Source: Streptococcus mitis (GTDB taxonomy: Bacteria; Bacillota; Bacilli; Lactobacillales; Streptococcaceae). Taken from it: a stretch of DNA of 64,000 nt. The notes under the pieces are model-generated. The model saw nothing but the letters and a program-made list of their open reading frames with translations, had not been told where the DNA came from and did no database searches. The position numbers and the translations under genes were made by a program. This document shows positions 19,211 to 27,798 of this stretch, in pieces (position 1 is the first letter of the stretch; each line of letters starts with the position of its first letter). Location of the stretch: the NCBI RefSeq assembly GCF_000722695.1, contig NZ_JPFU01000013.1, positions 186,001 through 250,000 on the forward strand, read 5' to 3'.

Positions 19211-20434
19211 CTACATATAGTGTGATGAGTGAGCTTCTAACTCCTCATATAATTGGGCACGTTTTTCACTTGCATCAATATTCAAGACAAAGGCGATGGC
19301 TACAGACAAGACCAGGAGACTGTTCCCTCCTTGCGATAGGAAAGGGAAGGTTACTCCAGTTGAAGGAATAATACCAGAAATTCCACCGATATTAACGAAG
19401 ACCTGTACCAACATCATACCTCCAACCCCAATCGCCATCATGGAATTAAAGGGATTCTTAGCACGAATTCCCACCAGAATAATTCGTAAAATAAGGAAAA
19501 AGACAAGTGCCAAAATCAAGCTGGCTCCTACAAATCCAAATTCTTCAATGACAATTGAAAATACAAAGTCTGTATGGGCTTCTGGTAAATAGCCACGTTT
19601 TTCGATTGAGTTTCCTAAACCTAGACCAAACCAGCCACCATTGACCATGGCAAAGTAAGAATTTGCAAGTTGGTGGCCTGCTCCTGCCAAATCAGCAAAG
19701 GGATTAAAGTAGGCACTGAAACGCTTAGCCACATATCCAAATACTGGAACTTTTGAAAACTTATCAACCCCTATCATATCAATAGCTGTTAAGGAAAGAG
19801 CCGAAACTCCAAATAAAAGACCGATAAAGGCTACAAACCATCGATGAGCAATCCCACTAACTGTGTACATAATCAAGGCAACCAAAGCTAGGATAGTAGC
19901 ATTCCCCAAATCTGGGAAAATAGCCAGACTTCCTATCATTACCAAGAGGACAAAGCGCCAATCATTAAAAGCACGAGGAATCCATTGATTTTGAGTTAAA
20001 ACTTGGAAATCATAAACAGCAATTTCATCCTGTTGTTTTGAAAAGCGTTGAGCCAAGTACCAGACGATAATAATCTTCAAATACTCAGCAGGCTGAATGG
20101 TCAAAGGTCCTACTGAAATCCAACCATAGGCTCCATTGACTGGCGTACCAATTATACGAGCCAGAGCTAATAGAATTAGCTCAACAAACATAACAATAAA
20201 TAAAAGTCGTTCTTTTCTTAAAAAATTCAGTTTCAGCTTATATATCAAGGCAATCAATATTAAACTAAAGCCCCAAAACATTCCCTGACTTCGAACTAAT
20301 TGCAGGGCACTTTTACCTTCTTCGATAAGAATGGCACTGGTTGTAGAATAGACTACAATCAAGCCCAAAATAGATAAAAGCAAATAAGGAACTAGGATAG
20401 AATAGTTTAATAGGTGCCTCTTACTAATCTTCAT
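19211..20434 (-). CDS. ftsW: SEDS peptidoglycan glycosyltransferase FtsW
   Basis: Septal peptidoglycan polymerase of the SEDS family, integral membrane protein with about ten helices, 407 residues. Family landmarks are YSTTSAIL near the start, IQPAEYLKIIIVWYLAQRFS (the usual KLA region), PDLGNATI with the catalytic aspartate, GGWFGLGLGNSIEKRGYLPEAHTDFVFS (given here as separate motifs GGWFGLGLG and LPEAHTDFVF), and PSTGVTFPFLSQGGNS. FtsW is preferred over RodA because of the ftsW-ppc synteny I remember from pneumococcus and the hydrophilic C-terminal tail; RodA remains the alternative. Confidence 0.9.
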   Translation of the reverse strand: MKISKRHLLNYSILVPYLLLSILGLIVVYSTTSAILIEEGKSALQLVRSQGMFWGFSLILIALIYKLKLNFLRKERLLFIVMFVELILLALARIIGTPVNGAYGWISVGPLTIQPAEYLKIIIVWYLAQRFSKQQDEIAVYDFQVLTQNQWIPRAFNDWRFVLLVMIGSLAIFPDLGNATILALVALIMYTVSGIAHRWFVAFIGLLFGVSALSLTAIDMIGVDKFSKVPVFGYVAKRFSAYFNPFADLAGAGHQLANSYFAMVNGGWFGLGLGNSIEKRGYLPEAHTDFVFSIVIEEFGFVGASLILALVFFLILRIILVGIRAKNPFNSMMAIGVGGMMLVQVFVNIGGISGIIPSTGVTFPFLSQGGNSLLVLSVAIAFVLNIDASEKRAQLYEELEAHSSHYM

Positions 20435-20503
20435 AGTATCACCAATCTAATGAGAACAAAAAAATTATTCCCAAATTCCGTTTATTTTCTAGTTTTGATT
20501 GCT

Positions 20504-20512
20504 ATTATACCA
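20504..20512 (-). promoter_or_regulatory. ftsW promoter, extended -10
   Basis: Minus strand TGGTATAAT about 70 bases before the ftsW ATG. No clear -35. Confidence 0.45.
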
Positions 20513-20567
20513 TTTTTTCCGAAAGAAAAAAACTCTTATCCTTAAGATAGAAGATTTTCTCATAAGA

Positions 20568-20588
20568 AAAAGAGCACTTGGCTCTTTT
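20568..20588 (-). terminator. prsA terminator
   Basis: AAAAGAGC and GCTCTTTT form an 8-bp stem with a 5-base loop; on the minus strand it runs into CTTTTTCTT just after the prsA stop. Confidence 0.75.
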
Positions 20589-20593
20589 CTGTT

Positions 20594-21532
20594 TTATTCT
20601 TTTGATGAACTACTTGAGCTTGAATCTCCACCACCGATATATTGGGTAAAGATATTTTGGAAGGCTTGGTCTTTAACCTTGATATTGGCTGCTTGCAGTT
20701 CTTTTCCGATAATGCTTTGAACAAATGTTGCATCGTTTTGTTTTTGAGTTAAGATAACCGTTTTTAATTTTTCTTTGTAATCATCGATATTAGATGATTT
20801 TTCTGTTTTCTTAGTGAGTTTTACAATGTAATATTGGCTACTATAGGCTTGTGTGCCAGTGGCTTTAATCACATCAGAAACACCATTTACATCTAAAGCA
20901 AAAGCAGCTTTTTTAACTTGTTCTGGTACTTCTGTTGAAGCTGAATCAAAGGTGATTTCTCCACCATTCGCTTTGGTTTTCTCATCAGTTGAGTTATCTT
21001 TGGCTAATTGAGCAAAGTCTGCACCACTTGCCTTAGCTTTTTCGAGGACTTCTTTCGCTTTATCCTCATTATCAAGACGAATGATTTGAGCCGTTACATC
21101 TGGAGTATATTCATCAAAGGCCTTCTTATAAGCATCATCTGTCAATTCAGCTTCTGCTGCCTTCTTAACTGCCAACTCAACTAATTTACTTGTACGAATT
21201 TGAGCTTTACGTGTTTCAAGCGTCATGCCTGCTTGTGACAAGACACGTTGGTAGTTCTCACCGTATTGTTTTTCTTCTTCGGCAATAGTATCGTTGACTT
21301 CTTTGTCATCTACTTCTGAACCGTATTGTTTCTCAAATACTTTTTGAATGGTCAAATTCAACAACACTTGTTGGGCTGAAGGATTGCTCTTCACTTGCTC
21401 ATAAAACTGATGTTCTGTGATAACATCCCCTTTCATGCTGATAAGGTCTGCTCCTTCTGAACCTTTGGAACAAGCTGCTAAAGTTGCTACTGATAATAGT
21501 GTAATGGCACCTGCCAATAGTTTTTTCTTCAT
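20594..21532 (-). CDS. prsA: foldase lipoprotein PrsA (peptidyl-prolyl isomerase)
   Basis: Surface-anchored chaperone that helps secreted proteins fold outside the membrane. The 312-residue protein has a lipoprotein signal peptide with lipobox LAACSKG (lipidated Cys21). A SurA-like N-terminal region follows. The parvulin-type domain lies around residues 145-240 (DVTAQIIRLDNEDKAKEVLE, DFAQLAKDNSTDEKTKANGG). The C-terminus is a serine-rich tail, GGGDSSSSSSSKE. The start has AAGGAGTAGAC upstream. Last gene of the coiA-pepF-methyltransferase-prsA group. Confidence 0.95.
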   Translation of the reverse strand: MKKKLLAGAITLLSVATLAACSKGSEGADLISMKGDVITEHQFYEQVKSNPSAQQVLLNLTIQKVFEKQYGSEVDDKEVNDTIAEEEKQYGENYQRVLSQAGMTLETRKAQIRTSKLVELAVKKAAEAELTDDAYKKAFDEYTPDVTAQIIRLDNEDKAKEVLEKAKASGADFAQLAKDNSTDEKTKANGGEITFDSASTEVPEQVKKAAFALDVNGVSDVIKATGTQAYSSQYYIVKLTKKTEKSSNIDDYKEKLKTVILTQKQNDATFVQSIIGKELQAANIKVKDQAFQNIFTQYIGGGDSSSSSSSKE

Positions 21533-21598
21533 GTCTACTCCTTTGAGATAAGTGTTACTCTATCTATTTTACTATATTTTCTTAAATTTTTCTGAAAA

Positions 21599-22312
21599 TC
21601 ATTCGCTGTCAGGCAATTGAACATCTGCTACATTTTTACGAAGCATGAGAATGCCGTCTCCCAGAGGTACTAGTGTTGCTGTAAGCCCTGGATTGTCTAA
21701 GGTTGCATCAAATAGTCTTTGAAGGCCTCGATAAATGGTTCGCTGGCCACGACGGACTTCCATAATATCCTTGGCAACATCACCACCTTGAAAAATATCA
21801 TCCAAGACAACCACACCTCCAACTTCCAAGTGTTTGAGGATTTCTGGCAAAAAGACGATATATTTAGACTTAGCAGAGTCCATAAAGACGAAATCATAGG
21901 ACTCTGTCAGGGTTGATAAGACATCTACCGCATCTCCCTCTAGGAGAGTGATTTGCTTGCGACTGTCAAACTGGGCAAAATTTTCCTTGGCAAAACCAAT
22001 CATCTCTGGATTGCGATCAATGGTTGTAATCTTGGCATTTGGCGCATGTTCCGCCATCAAGAGAGCTGAAAAACCGATAGCCGTACCAATTTCCAGAATA
22101 TTTTTAGGCTGCATGGTTTCCATGAGAAAACGGAAATAAGCAACCGTTTCATGGGGGATGATGGGAATATTTTCCTTACGAGCAAAGTCTTCCAATTCTT
22201 TCAGGGAACCTGTGACTTGCTTTTGGCGCTGGCGCATCAAGTCCACAATTTCTTCTTTGACAACAGGACGACGCATGTTATGGTTGGCATTCTTACTATA
22301 CGATTCAACCAT
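21599..22312 (-). CDS. SAM-dependent O-methyltransferase
   Basis: A 237-residue class I methyltransferase of the caffeoyl-CoA / catechol O-methyltransferase (Methyltransf_3) type. The SAM site shows as ILEIGTAIGFSALLMAEHAP with ITTIDRNPE and DFVFMDSAKSKY (metal-binding acidic residue), then VLDDIFQGGDVA. I start it at the ATG at 22312, one base after the pepF stop; the longer frame overlaps pepF and lacks a ribosome binding site. The substrate is unknown. It is translated from the coiA-pepF transcript. Confidence 0.9.
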   Translation of the reverse strand: MVESYSKNANHNMRRPVVKEEIVDLMRQRQKQVTGSLKELEDFARKENIPIIPHETVAYFRFLMETMQPKNILEIGTAIGFSALLMAEHAPNAKITTIDRNPEMIGFAKENFAQFDSRKQITLLEGDAVDVLSTLTESYDFVFMDSAKSKYIVFLPEILKHLEVGGVVVLDDIFQGGDVAKDIMEVRRGQRTIYRGLQRLFDATLDNPGLTATLVPLGDGILMLRKNVADVQLPDSE

Positions 22313-22313
22313 C

Positions 22314-24116
22314 TTATGCCAATCCCAATTTTTCAACAAGGGCTTCAAACTCATTCAAACGGCGTTCAAAGACTGCAAAGGCATCGTTGAGGTAGTCTTC
22401 CTTCTCCATATCAACACCAGCTTTTCTCATGACATTAAGTGGATAGTCAGATTTACCTGCCTTGAGGTAGTCGATATAGCGATCACGGTCTTCTTGACTA
22501 CCATGAACAATCTTTTCAGCCAAGGCTGAGGCTGCTGCAAAGCCTGTTGAATATTGGTATACATAGTAGTTATAGTAGAAGTGTGGAATGCGTGCCCACT
22601 CGTATTGGATTTCAGGATTGTCTTCCTTACTCAAACCATAGTACTCTTGGTTCAAGTCTGCATAGAGTTTATTTAGGAAATCGCTGGTCAAGACTTCACC
22701 GTTTTGGTCTGCTTTGTGGATAGCGTGTTCAAACTCAGCAAATTGAGTTTGACGGAAAACTGTTCCACGGAAACCGTCTAAGAAGTTATTGAGAATAGCA
22801 AAGCGAGTTGCGTCGTCTTCCACTTCTTCCAACAATTTCTCCGTTAAGATATTCTCATTGGTTGTTGAAGCAATCTCAGCCAAGAAGATAGAGTAATCTC
22901 CGTAAACATAAGGCTGCGTTTCACGAGTATAGCTGGAATGCATACTATGACCTGTTTCATGAACAAGAGTAAAGAGATTGTCTAGATTGTCCTGCCAGTT
23001 AAGAAGCATGAAGGCATTGGTATCGTAAGAGCCACCAGAGTAGGCACCTGAACGCTTACCTTGGTTTTCATAAACATCAATCCAACGCTCGCTGAAGGCA
23101 CGTTTAACACGGCTCAAATAATCTTCACCCAAGACTGCCAAGGCTTCTTCTGCTTTTTTCAAGGCTTCTTGGTAGGTAAAACTATATTCAACAGATGAAA
23201 GCGGTGTATAGACATCGTACATCTTGAGGTCTGAAATCCCCAAAATCTTTGAACGAAGCTCAAGATAGCGATGCAAGAGTGGCAAATGCTTGCGAACTGC
23301 TGCTACCAAATTGTCATAAACGCTCTCTGGAACAAAATTGACCGCTAGGGCTGCATGACGAGCACTCTTGTAGTTGCGAATCTTGGCACGGTAGTTTTGC
23401 ACCTTAACATTGGTTTGTAAGGTTTTGGCATAGGTATGTTGGAATTGTTCATAAGTCGCATAAAGGGCTTGATAAGCACCTCGGCGAACCTCACGATTTT
23501 TAGACTCCATCAAACGCATATAAACGCCATGTGATAATTGTACCTCGTTACCATCTTCATCTTTAACAAATGGAAAGACGATATCTGCATTATCTAAAAT
23601 AGCGAAGGTTTCACTTGCCGAACCAAAGATTTCACTAGCTCCAGCTAATAATTCTTCTTCGCGTTGTGAAAGAACGTGATCCTTGCCTTGCAAAAGCTTG
23701 TCAAAATAGTGTTGATAAACCTGCAATTTTGGTTGAGCTTCTAAAAAGTCAGCATACTGCTTTTCGCTAATTTCCATAAATTCAGGTTCATAGAATGAAA
23801 AGGCTTGGTCTAGCTGGCTGTAGAGAGTCATTGCCTTGGCATAGTACTCTTGGTACTTGGCTTCACGTGTATCCTGGTCATTTTTCATATGAGCATAAAC
23901 GTAAAGCTTCTCCATATGGCGTTCCATTTCAAGAGAAAATTCAGTGATTTCTAGAAGGCTATCCGCACTATCTAGGAGATGGCCTTCATACTGGGCTACT
24001 GTCTCCAATTGTTCTGTTAAATCTTTTAAGGCTTCTTCCCAAGCCTGATCAGTGGGGTAGATCGTTGATAGATCCCATGTATCTTTTTCATTTATTTCAT
24101 GTCTTTGTAATACCAT
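22314..24116 (-). CDS. pepF: oligoendopeptidase F
   Basis: Zinc metallopeptidase (M3B family) cutting peptides of about 7-17 residues in the cytoplasm; also called pepB in group B streptococci. The zinc motif is [13 protein letters not shown], with the third ligand in the downstream [13 protein letters not shown]. The length of 600 residues is typical. It starts [20 protein letters not shown], with GGAGGAATCTA upstream, 18 bases after coiA. Because coiA carries a cin-box, pepF may be induced with competence by read-through, which is inference. Confidence 0.96.
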   Translation of the reverse strand: MVLQRHEINEKDTWDLSTIYPTDQAWEEALKDLTEQLETVAQYEGHLLDSADSLLEITEFSLEMERHMEKLYVYAHMKNDQDTREAKYQEYYAKAMTLYSQLDQAFSFYEPEFMEISEKQYADFLEAQPKLQVYQHYFDKLLQGKDHVLSQREEELLAGASEIFGSASETFAILDNADIVFPFVKDEDGNEVQLSHGVYMRLMESKNREVRRGAYQALYATYEQFQHTYAKTLQTNVKVQNYRAKIRNYKSARHAALAVNFVPESVYDNLVAAVRKHLPLLHRYLELRSKILGISDLKMYDVYTPLSSVEYSFTYQEALKKAEEALAVLGEDYLSRVKRAFSERWIDVYENQGKRSGAYSGGSYDTNAFMLLNWQDNLDNLFTLVHETGHSMHSSYTRETQPYVYGDYSIFLAEIASTTNENILTEKLLEEVEDDATRFAILNNFLDGFRGTVFRQTQFAEFEHAIHKADQNGEVLTSDFLNKLYADLNQEYYGLSKEDNPEIQYEWARIPHFYYNYYVYQYSTGFAAASALAEKIVHGSQEDRDRYIDYLKAGKSDYPLNVMRKAGVDMEKEDYLNDAFAVFERRLNEFEALVEKLGLA

Positions 24117-24134
24117 TAGATTCCTCCATCCTTT

Positions 24135-25088
24135 CTATTTTACCATATTTTTCAAGAAATATTGCTGATAAAAGGCTGGTGGATAAAGCATTTGCCAATC
24201 ATTTTGAGGATTTTCTTGATAATAGGTGTAAAAGTGCTGATAATAGCTATTCAAGTCTTGGTCAATCTGGAAAAATTTGCCCACTATTGGTCGAATTTGT
24301 GGATACCATTCTTTGAGCCCATAAGTCAGGAGATTTTCTCCCTTTTGATAGGCTTCTGCTTGTTCTTTCATCCAAAAGGGATTTTGATAATAGAGTTGTT
24401 GCCGGACATAACGACAGATGTCCCTATCTTGAGAAACTGTAAAATGCGAAATTTTTTGTTTCTTATAGGGAAGACGTAATATCTCCAGTAAACTATCTTG
24501 ACCATAGGGAAATTCTTTAATCTGATAATGGAGTTTCCCGCGGAGGTCTTGATGTATGAGATATTTAAGCCTTAAAAGCTGTTTTTCCTTGTCTACTTCC
24601 CAAACATAAAAGCCCATATTTTGACTGAAATAAAGAAAACCTTGTTGCAGACGAGTCAACCGCTCCTTGAGCCAAAGTTTTTCCCCCAGTAACCACAGTA
24701 CTTGGTAACCCTGACTACGATAGCCCTCACTGCGCTCTTTAAGAACTTTTTGAGGCAAGGGACTACACTGAACTTCTAGAGCTAGATTGCCATTTACAAA
24801 TACATCTGCAATCTGTTTAAGATCTGGAAGCGGGTATTCTAATTGTACCTCTGCCTCTTTTTTCAACCAGTGATAGAGGGATTCCTTATTTGCCAAGTGT
24901 TCTGGGCTTTCATTTTCAAAGGAGTAATCACAGTCTTTTAGGGATTTGTGGGCAAAATGGGTTCGGACACTTGCTCCTTGACGCAAACGGAGCTGACCTC
25001 CACAAGCTGGGCAGGTGTATTCTTCCTTCTCAAGCTTATCCTCTAACACATTTACCAATTCTCCCCTAGCATCTCTCGCAACAAACAT
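24135..25088 (-). CDS. coiA: competence protein CoiA
   Basis: Late competence protein needed for transformation; acts with DprA and RecA on incoming DNA. The 317-residue protein has the N-terminal zinc ribbon CPACGGQLRLRQG, then HFAHKS, and the nuclease-like domain with LEYPLPDLKQIADVFVNG and ALEVQCSPLPQKVLKERSEG, motifs expected of CoiA endonuclease-like proteins. ATG at 25088 has an AAGGGGGG ribosome binding site. A cin-box lies 23 bases upstream, so it should be switched on by ComX. Confidence 0.95.
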   Translation of the reverse strand: MFVARDARGELVNVLEDKLEKEEYTCPACGGQLRLRQGASVRTHFAHKSLKDCDYSFENESPEHLANKESLYHWLKKEAEVQLEYPLPDLKQIADVFVNGNLALEVQCSPLPQKVLKERSEGYRSQGYQVLWLLGEKLWLKERLTRLQQGFLYFSQNMGFYVWEVDKEKQLLRLKYLIHQDLRGKLHYQIKEFPYGQDSLLEILRLPYKKQKISHFTVSQDRDICRYVRQQLYYQNPFWMKEQAEAYQKGENLLTYGLKEWYPQIRPIVGKFFQIDQDLNSYYQHFYTYYQENPQNDWQMLYPPAFYQQYFLKNMVK

Positions 25089-25110
25089 GATTTTCCCCCC
25101 TTTTCTATAT

Positions 25111-25118
25111 TATTCGAA
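25111..25118 (-). promoter_or_regulatory. ComX-type cin-box before coiA
   Basis: Minus strand TTCGAATA, one mismatch from the consensus TACGAATA, 23 bases before the coiA ATG, the same spacing as the perfect box before comEA. Confidence 0.75.
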
Positions 25119-25155
25119 AAAATTAATAATCGTATTTTTAATTATAGAAGAAAAG

Positions 25156-25219
25156 TATAGTAAATTGAAATAAAATATAAGCAAATTGATTGGGTAATTA
25201 TAGTATATTGAAATAAGAT
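25156..25219. repeat. pair of short direct repeats
   Basis: TATAGTAAATTGAAATAAAA at 25156 and TATAGTATATTGAAATAAGA at 25199 match at 18 of 20 positions. They may be remnants of a short interspersed element; the rest of 25120-25248 is AT-rich with no gene. Confidence 0.45.
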
Positions 25220-25248
25220 GTGAACTAAGAGATTAGGAAAGTCAAATT

Positions 25249-25352
25249 ATACTCAATGAAAATCAAAAAGCAAACTAGGAAGCTAGCCGTAAGCTGTACT
25301 TGAGTACGGTAAGGCGACGCTGATGTGGTTTGAAGAGATTTTCGAAGAGTAT
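25249..25352. repeat. BOX element, A and C modules only
   Basis: Starts ATACTCAATGAAAATCAAAA and ends TTTTCGAAGAGTAT, with core AGTACGGTAAGGCGACGCTGA. About 104 bp and no boxB. It is followed by 60 bases (TTCTAACAATGCTTCAGAAG onward) that look like the end of another degenerate repeat, then the IS66 target site. Confidence 0.9.
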
Positions 25353-25500
25353 TAATTTCTAACAATGCTTCAGAAGTCATGTCCTACTATTCCAGTTTCA
25401 ATACCTTATATAATGTAAGCGCGTCATAACAAGGTATCTATCATTAATGGAGCTCCTCCTGTATACTATTAGTAAAGTAAAACTATTGGAGGATATTTTA

Positions 25501-25686
25501 ATGCCACAGCCTATTGTTCCTGTAGAGATTCCACAATCTCGTCGTTTTGATTCTAAAAAGAGAAATGATATTCTTCTTAAAATTCGTATTGGCAAGCTTG
25601 AACTAAGTTTTTTTCAATCTCTCAATCTCGAAATGATAGAACAGCTTTTGGATAAGGTGTTGCTCTATGACAATTCATCTATCTAG
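25501..25686 (+). CDS. IS66 TnpA-like accessory protein
   Basis: A 61-residue protein starting MPQPIVPVEIPQSRRFDSKK. It occupies the tnpA position of IS66 elements but is shorter than many TnpA proteins and I do not see a clear helix-turn-helix. I chose ATG at 25501, eight bases after TTGGAGGATATTTTA; an in-frame ATG at 25447 has no ribosome binding site and lies close to the inverted repeat. It overlaps tnpB by 20 bases, implying coupled translation. Confidence 0.7.
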   Translation: MPQPIVPVEIPQSRRFDSKKRNDILLKIRIGKLELSFFQSLNLEMIEQLLDKVLLYDNSSI

Positions 25687-26017
25687 CCTAGGGCAGGTCT
25701 ATCTCGTATGTGGGAAAACGGATATGAGGCAGGGAATTGATTCACTGGCTTATGTCGTTAAAACCCACTTTGAATTGGATCCTTTCTCAGGTCAAGTCTT
25801 TCTCTTTTGTGGTGGACGTAAAGACCGCTTTAAAGCCCTTTACTGGGATGGTCAAGGATTTTGGCTACTTTATAAACGCTTTGAGAATGGTAAACTGACT
25901 TGGCCCAGTACAGAAAAGGATGTCAAAGCTCTCACACCTGAACAAGTAGATTGGCTTATGAAGGGCTTTTCTATCACTCCTAAAATAAATTCATCAGAAA
26001 GTCGTGATTTCTATTGA
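25667..26017 (+). CDS. tnpB: IS66 family accessory protein TnpB (Orf2)
   Basis: A 116-residue protein with the IS66 Orf2 signature: VYLVCGKTDMRQGIDSLAYV near the N-terminus, then FLFCGGRKDRFKALYWDGQG and FWLLYKRFENGKLTWP. The family is required for transposition together with TnpC, although its biochemical role is not settled. Full length and apparently intact. A 53-base gap follows before tnpC. Confidence 0.93.
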   Translation: MTIHLSSLGQVYLVCGKTDMRQGIDSLAYVVKTHFELDPFSGQVFLFCGGRKDRFKALYWDGQGFWLLYKRFENGKLTWPSTEKDVKALTPEQVDWLMKGFSITPKINSSESRDFY

Positions 26018-26070
26018 AATGAGGACTTTCTTTTTAGTATAATGAAGTTAGAAAACAAGGAGGGAAGCCC

Positions 26071-27580
26071 ATGGAAGAATTATTAAAAATCATTCAACAA
26101 CAGAGTGCTACAATTGATAGTCTCACCAATGAACTTGCCCTTCTTCGTGAACAAGTGGCTTATCTGACTCAAAAGCTCTATGGAAAATCCTCTGAGAAAA
26201 GTGTTTGCCTCTCTGGACAACTCAACCTTTTTGAGGAAGAGTCTCCATCTGAGGAAGATGGAGATATTCCCAGTTGAAACAGAGGAAATTACCTACAAAC
26301 GTAAGAAATCTAAAGGGAAACGCCAAGCTCTTCTTGCCCAATTTGATTCAGAAGAAGTTCATCATCATCAACTAGAAGAGAGCATTTGCCCTGATTGTCA
26401 GGGAGAGCTAAAAGAGATTGGAGCGACCCTTCAACGACAAGAATTAGTCTTTATTCCTGCGCAATTAAAACGAATAGATCATATCCAACACGCTTATAAG
26501 TGCCAAACATGCAGTGAGAAAAATCCGAGTGATAAAATCGTGAAAGCTCCTATTCCTAAAGCCCCTTTGGCGCATAGCCTTGGCTCAGCTTCTATTATCG
26601 CTCACACCATCCATCAGAAGTTTAATCTGAAGGTACCCAATTATCGCCAAGAAGAAGATTGGGCTAAGATGGGTTTACCAATCACACGTAAGGAAATCTC
26701 TAATTGGCATATCAAGGCGAGTCAATACTATTTGGAGCCCCTTTATAACCTTTTACGAGAAAAGTTGTTAGAACAATCTCTTCTTCATGCGGATGAAACC
26801 TCTTATCGGGTCTTAGAAAGTGATAGTCAGCTGACTTACTATTGGACTTTTTTGTCTGGGAAAGCTGAGAAGCAAGGGATCACGCTTTACCACCATGATC
26901 AGCGTCGGAGTGGTTTAGTAGTGCAAGAATTCCTAGGAGACTATTCTGGGTATGTGCATTGTGACATGTGGTCTGCTTATCGTCAACTGGAAGAAGCTGA
27001 ACTTGTTGGTTGTTGGGCGCATGTAAGAAGGAAGTTTTTTGAGGCGACTCCCAAGCAAGCAGATAACTCATCGTTAGGTGCTAAAGGTTTAGCTTATTGT
27101 GATCAATTATTTTCTTTGGAAGGAGGCTGGGAATCCTTGTCAGCTGATGAACGACTACAGAAACGTCAAGAAAAGCTCCATCCCTTAATGGAAGACTTCT
27201 TTGCTTGGTGCCGACGTCAGTCAGTTTTACCTGGTTCAAAACTAGGGAGGGCAATTGAGTACAGTCTCAAGTATGAAGAAACCTTTAAGACAATTTTGAA
27301 AGACGGGCATCTCGTCCTTTCCAATAATCTAGCTGAACGCGCCATTAAATCATTGGTTATGGGACGAAAAAATTGGTTGTTTTCTCAAAGTTTTGAAGGA
27401 GCTAAAGCAACAGCTATTATTATGAGTTTGTTGGAAACAGCTAAACGTCATCAATTAAATAGCGAGAAATATCTATCCTATCTTCTAGAATATCTTCCAA
27501 ACGAGGAGACTCTCGTTAACAAAGAGGTTTTAGAGGCTTATTTACCATGGAATAAAGTTGTACAAGAAAAATGCAAATAA
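26071..27580 (+). pseudogene. tnpC: IS66 transposase TnpC, frameshifted
   Basis: DDE transposase of IS66, read in two frames. Frame 1 starts MEELLKIIQQQSATIDSLTN at 26071 (leucine-rich coiled coil) and stops at 26277. The rest continues in the next frame to 27580, with the zinc-binding pattern CPDCQGEL / CQTC, then the catalytic triad in LLHADETSY, VHCDMWSAYR and NNLAERAIKSL. A one-base insertion in the CCC run at 26269-26271 explains the shift: with one C fewer, the frames join as GDIPVETEEITYK. IS66 tnpC is not known to need frameshifting, so a loss-of-function mutation or a sequencing error is likelier than programmed recoding. Confidence 0.9.
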
Positions 27581-27581
27581 G

Positions 27582-27634
27582 AAATCTCCAGATTAGGAAC
27601 TATCGCTGAGTTCTCTAGTCTGGAGATTTTTCAA
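27582..27634 (+). terminator. terminator at the right end of the IS66 element
   Basis: AAATCTCCAGA and TCTGGAGATTTTT pair (11 bp) with inner pairing of GAAC and GTTC, directly after the tnpC stop. Confidence 0.8.
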
Positions 27635-27681
27635 TATACTTAGTTATTGGGCGGTTACTTACTATATAATTGACAAAGAAC

Positions 27682-27722
27682 CAAAATCTCCTAGCAATCA
27701 ATGGACTACTAGGAGATTTTTT
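27682..27722. terminator. terminator between IS66 and the surface-protein gene
   Basis: AAAATCTCCTAG and CTAGGAGATTTTTT form a 12-bp stem. The T run is stronger on the plus strand, but the hairpin also lies 80 bases after the surface-protein stop on the minus strand and could serve both. The remaining 27723-27798 is AT-rich and empty. Confidence 0.7.
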
Positions 27723-27798
27723 AAGAAATTCTATATAAGCTATAAAATCAAATACAAATTTTACTAAAAGATTAGATTAACTCATATATAAATTATGC

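Larger units (their letters stand above)
25407..27670. mobile_element. IS66-family insertion sequence with 8-bp target duplications
   Basis: The element spans 25415-27662 (2248 bp). Both ends begin GTAAG when read inward and are partly inverted: GTAAGCGCGTCATAACAAGG on the left, and on the right GTAAGTAACCGCCCAATAAC. It is flanked by perfect 8-bp repeats TATATAAT at 25407-25414 and 27663-27670, the duplication size typical of IS66. It carries the three usual genes tnpA, tnpB and tnpC in order. tnpC is frameshifted, so this copy is probably no longer autonomous. The intact target duplication says the insertion is fairly recent. Confidence 0.93.
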
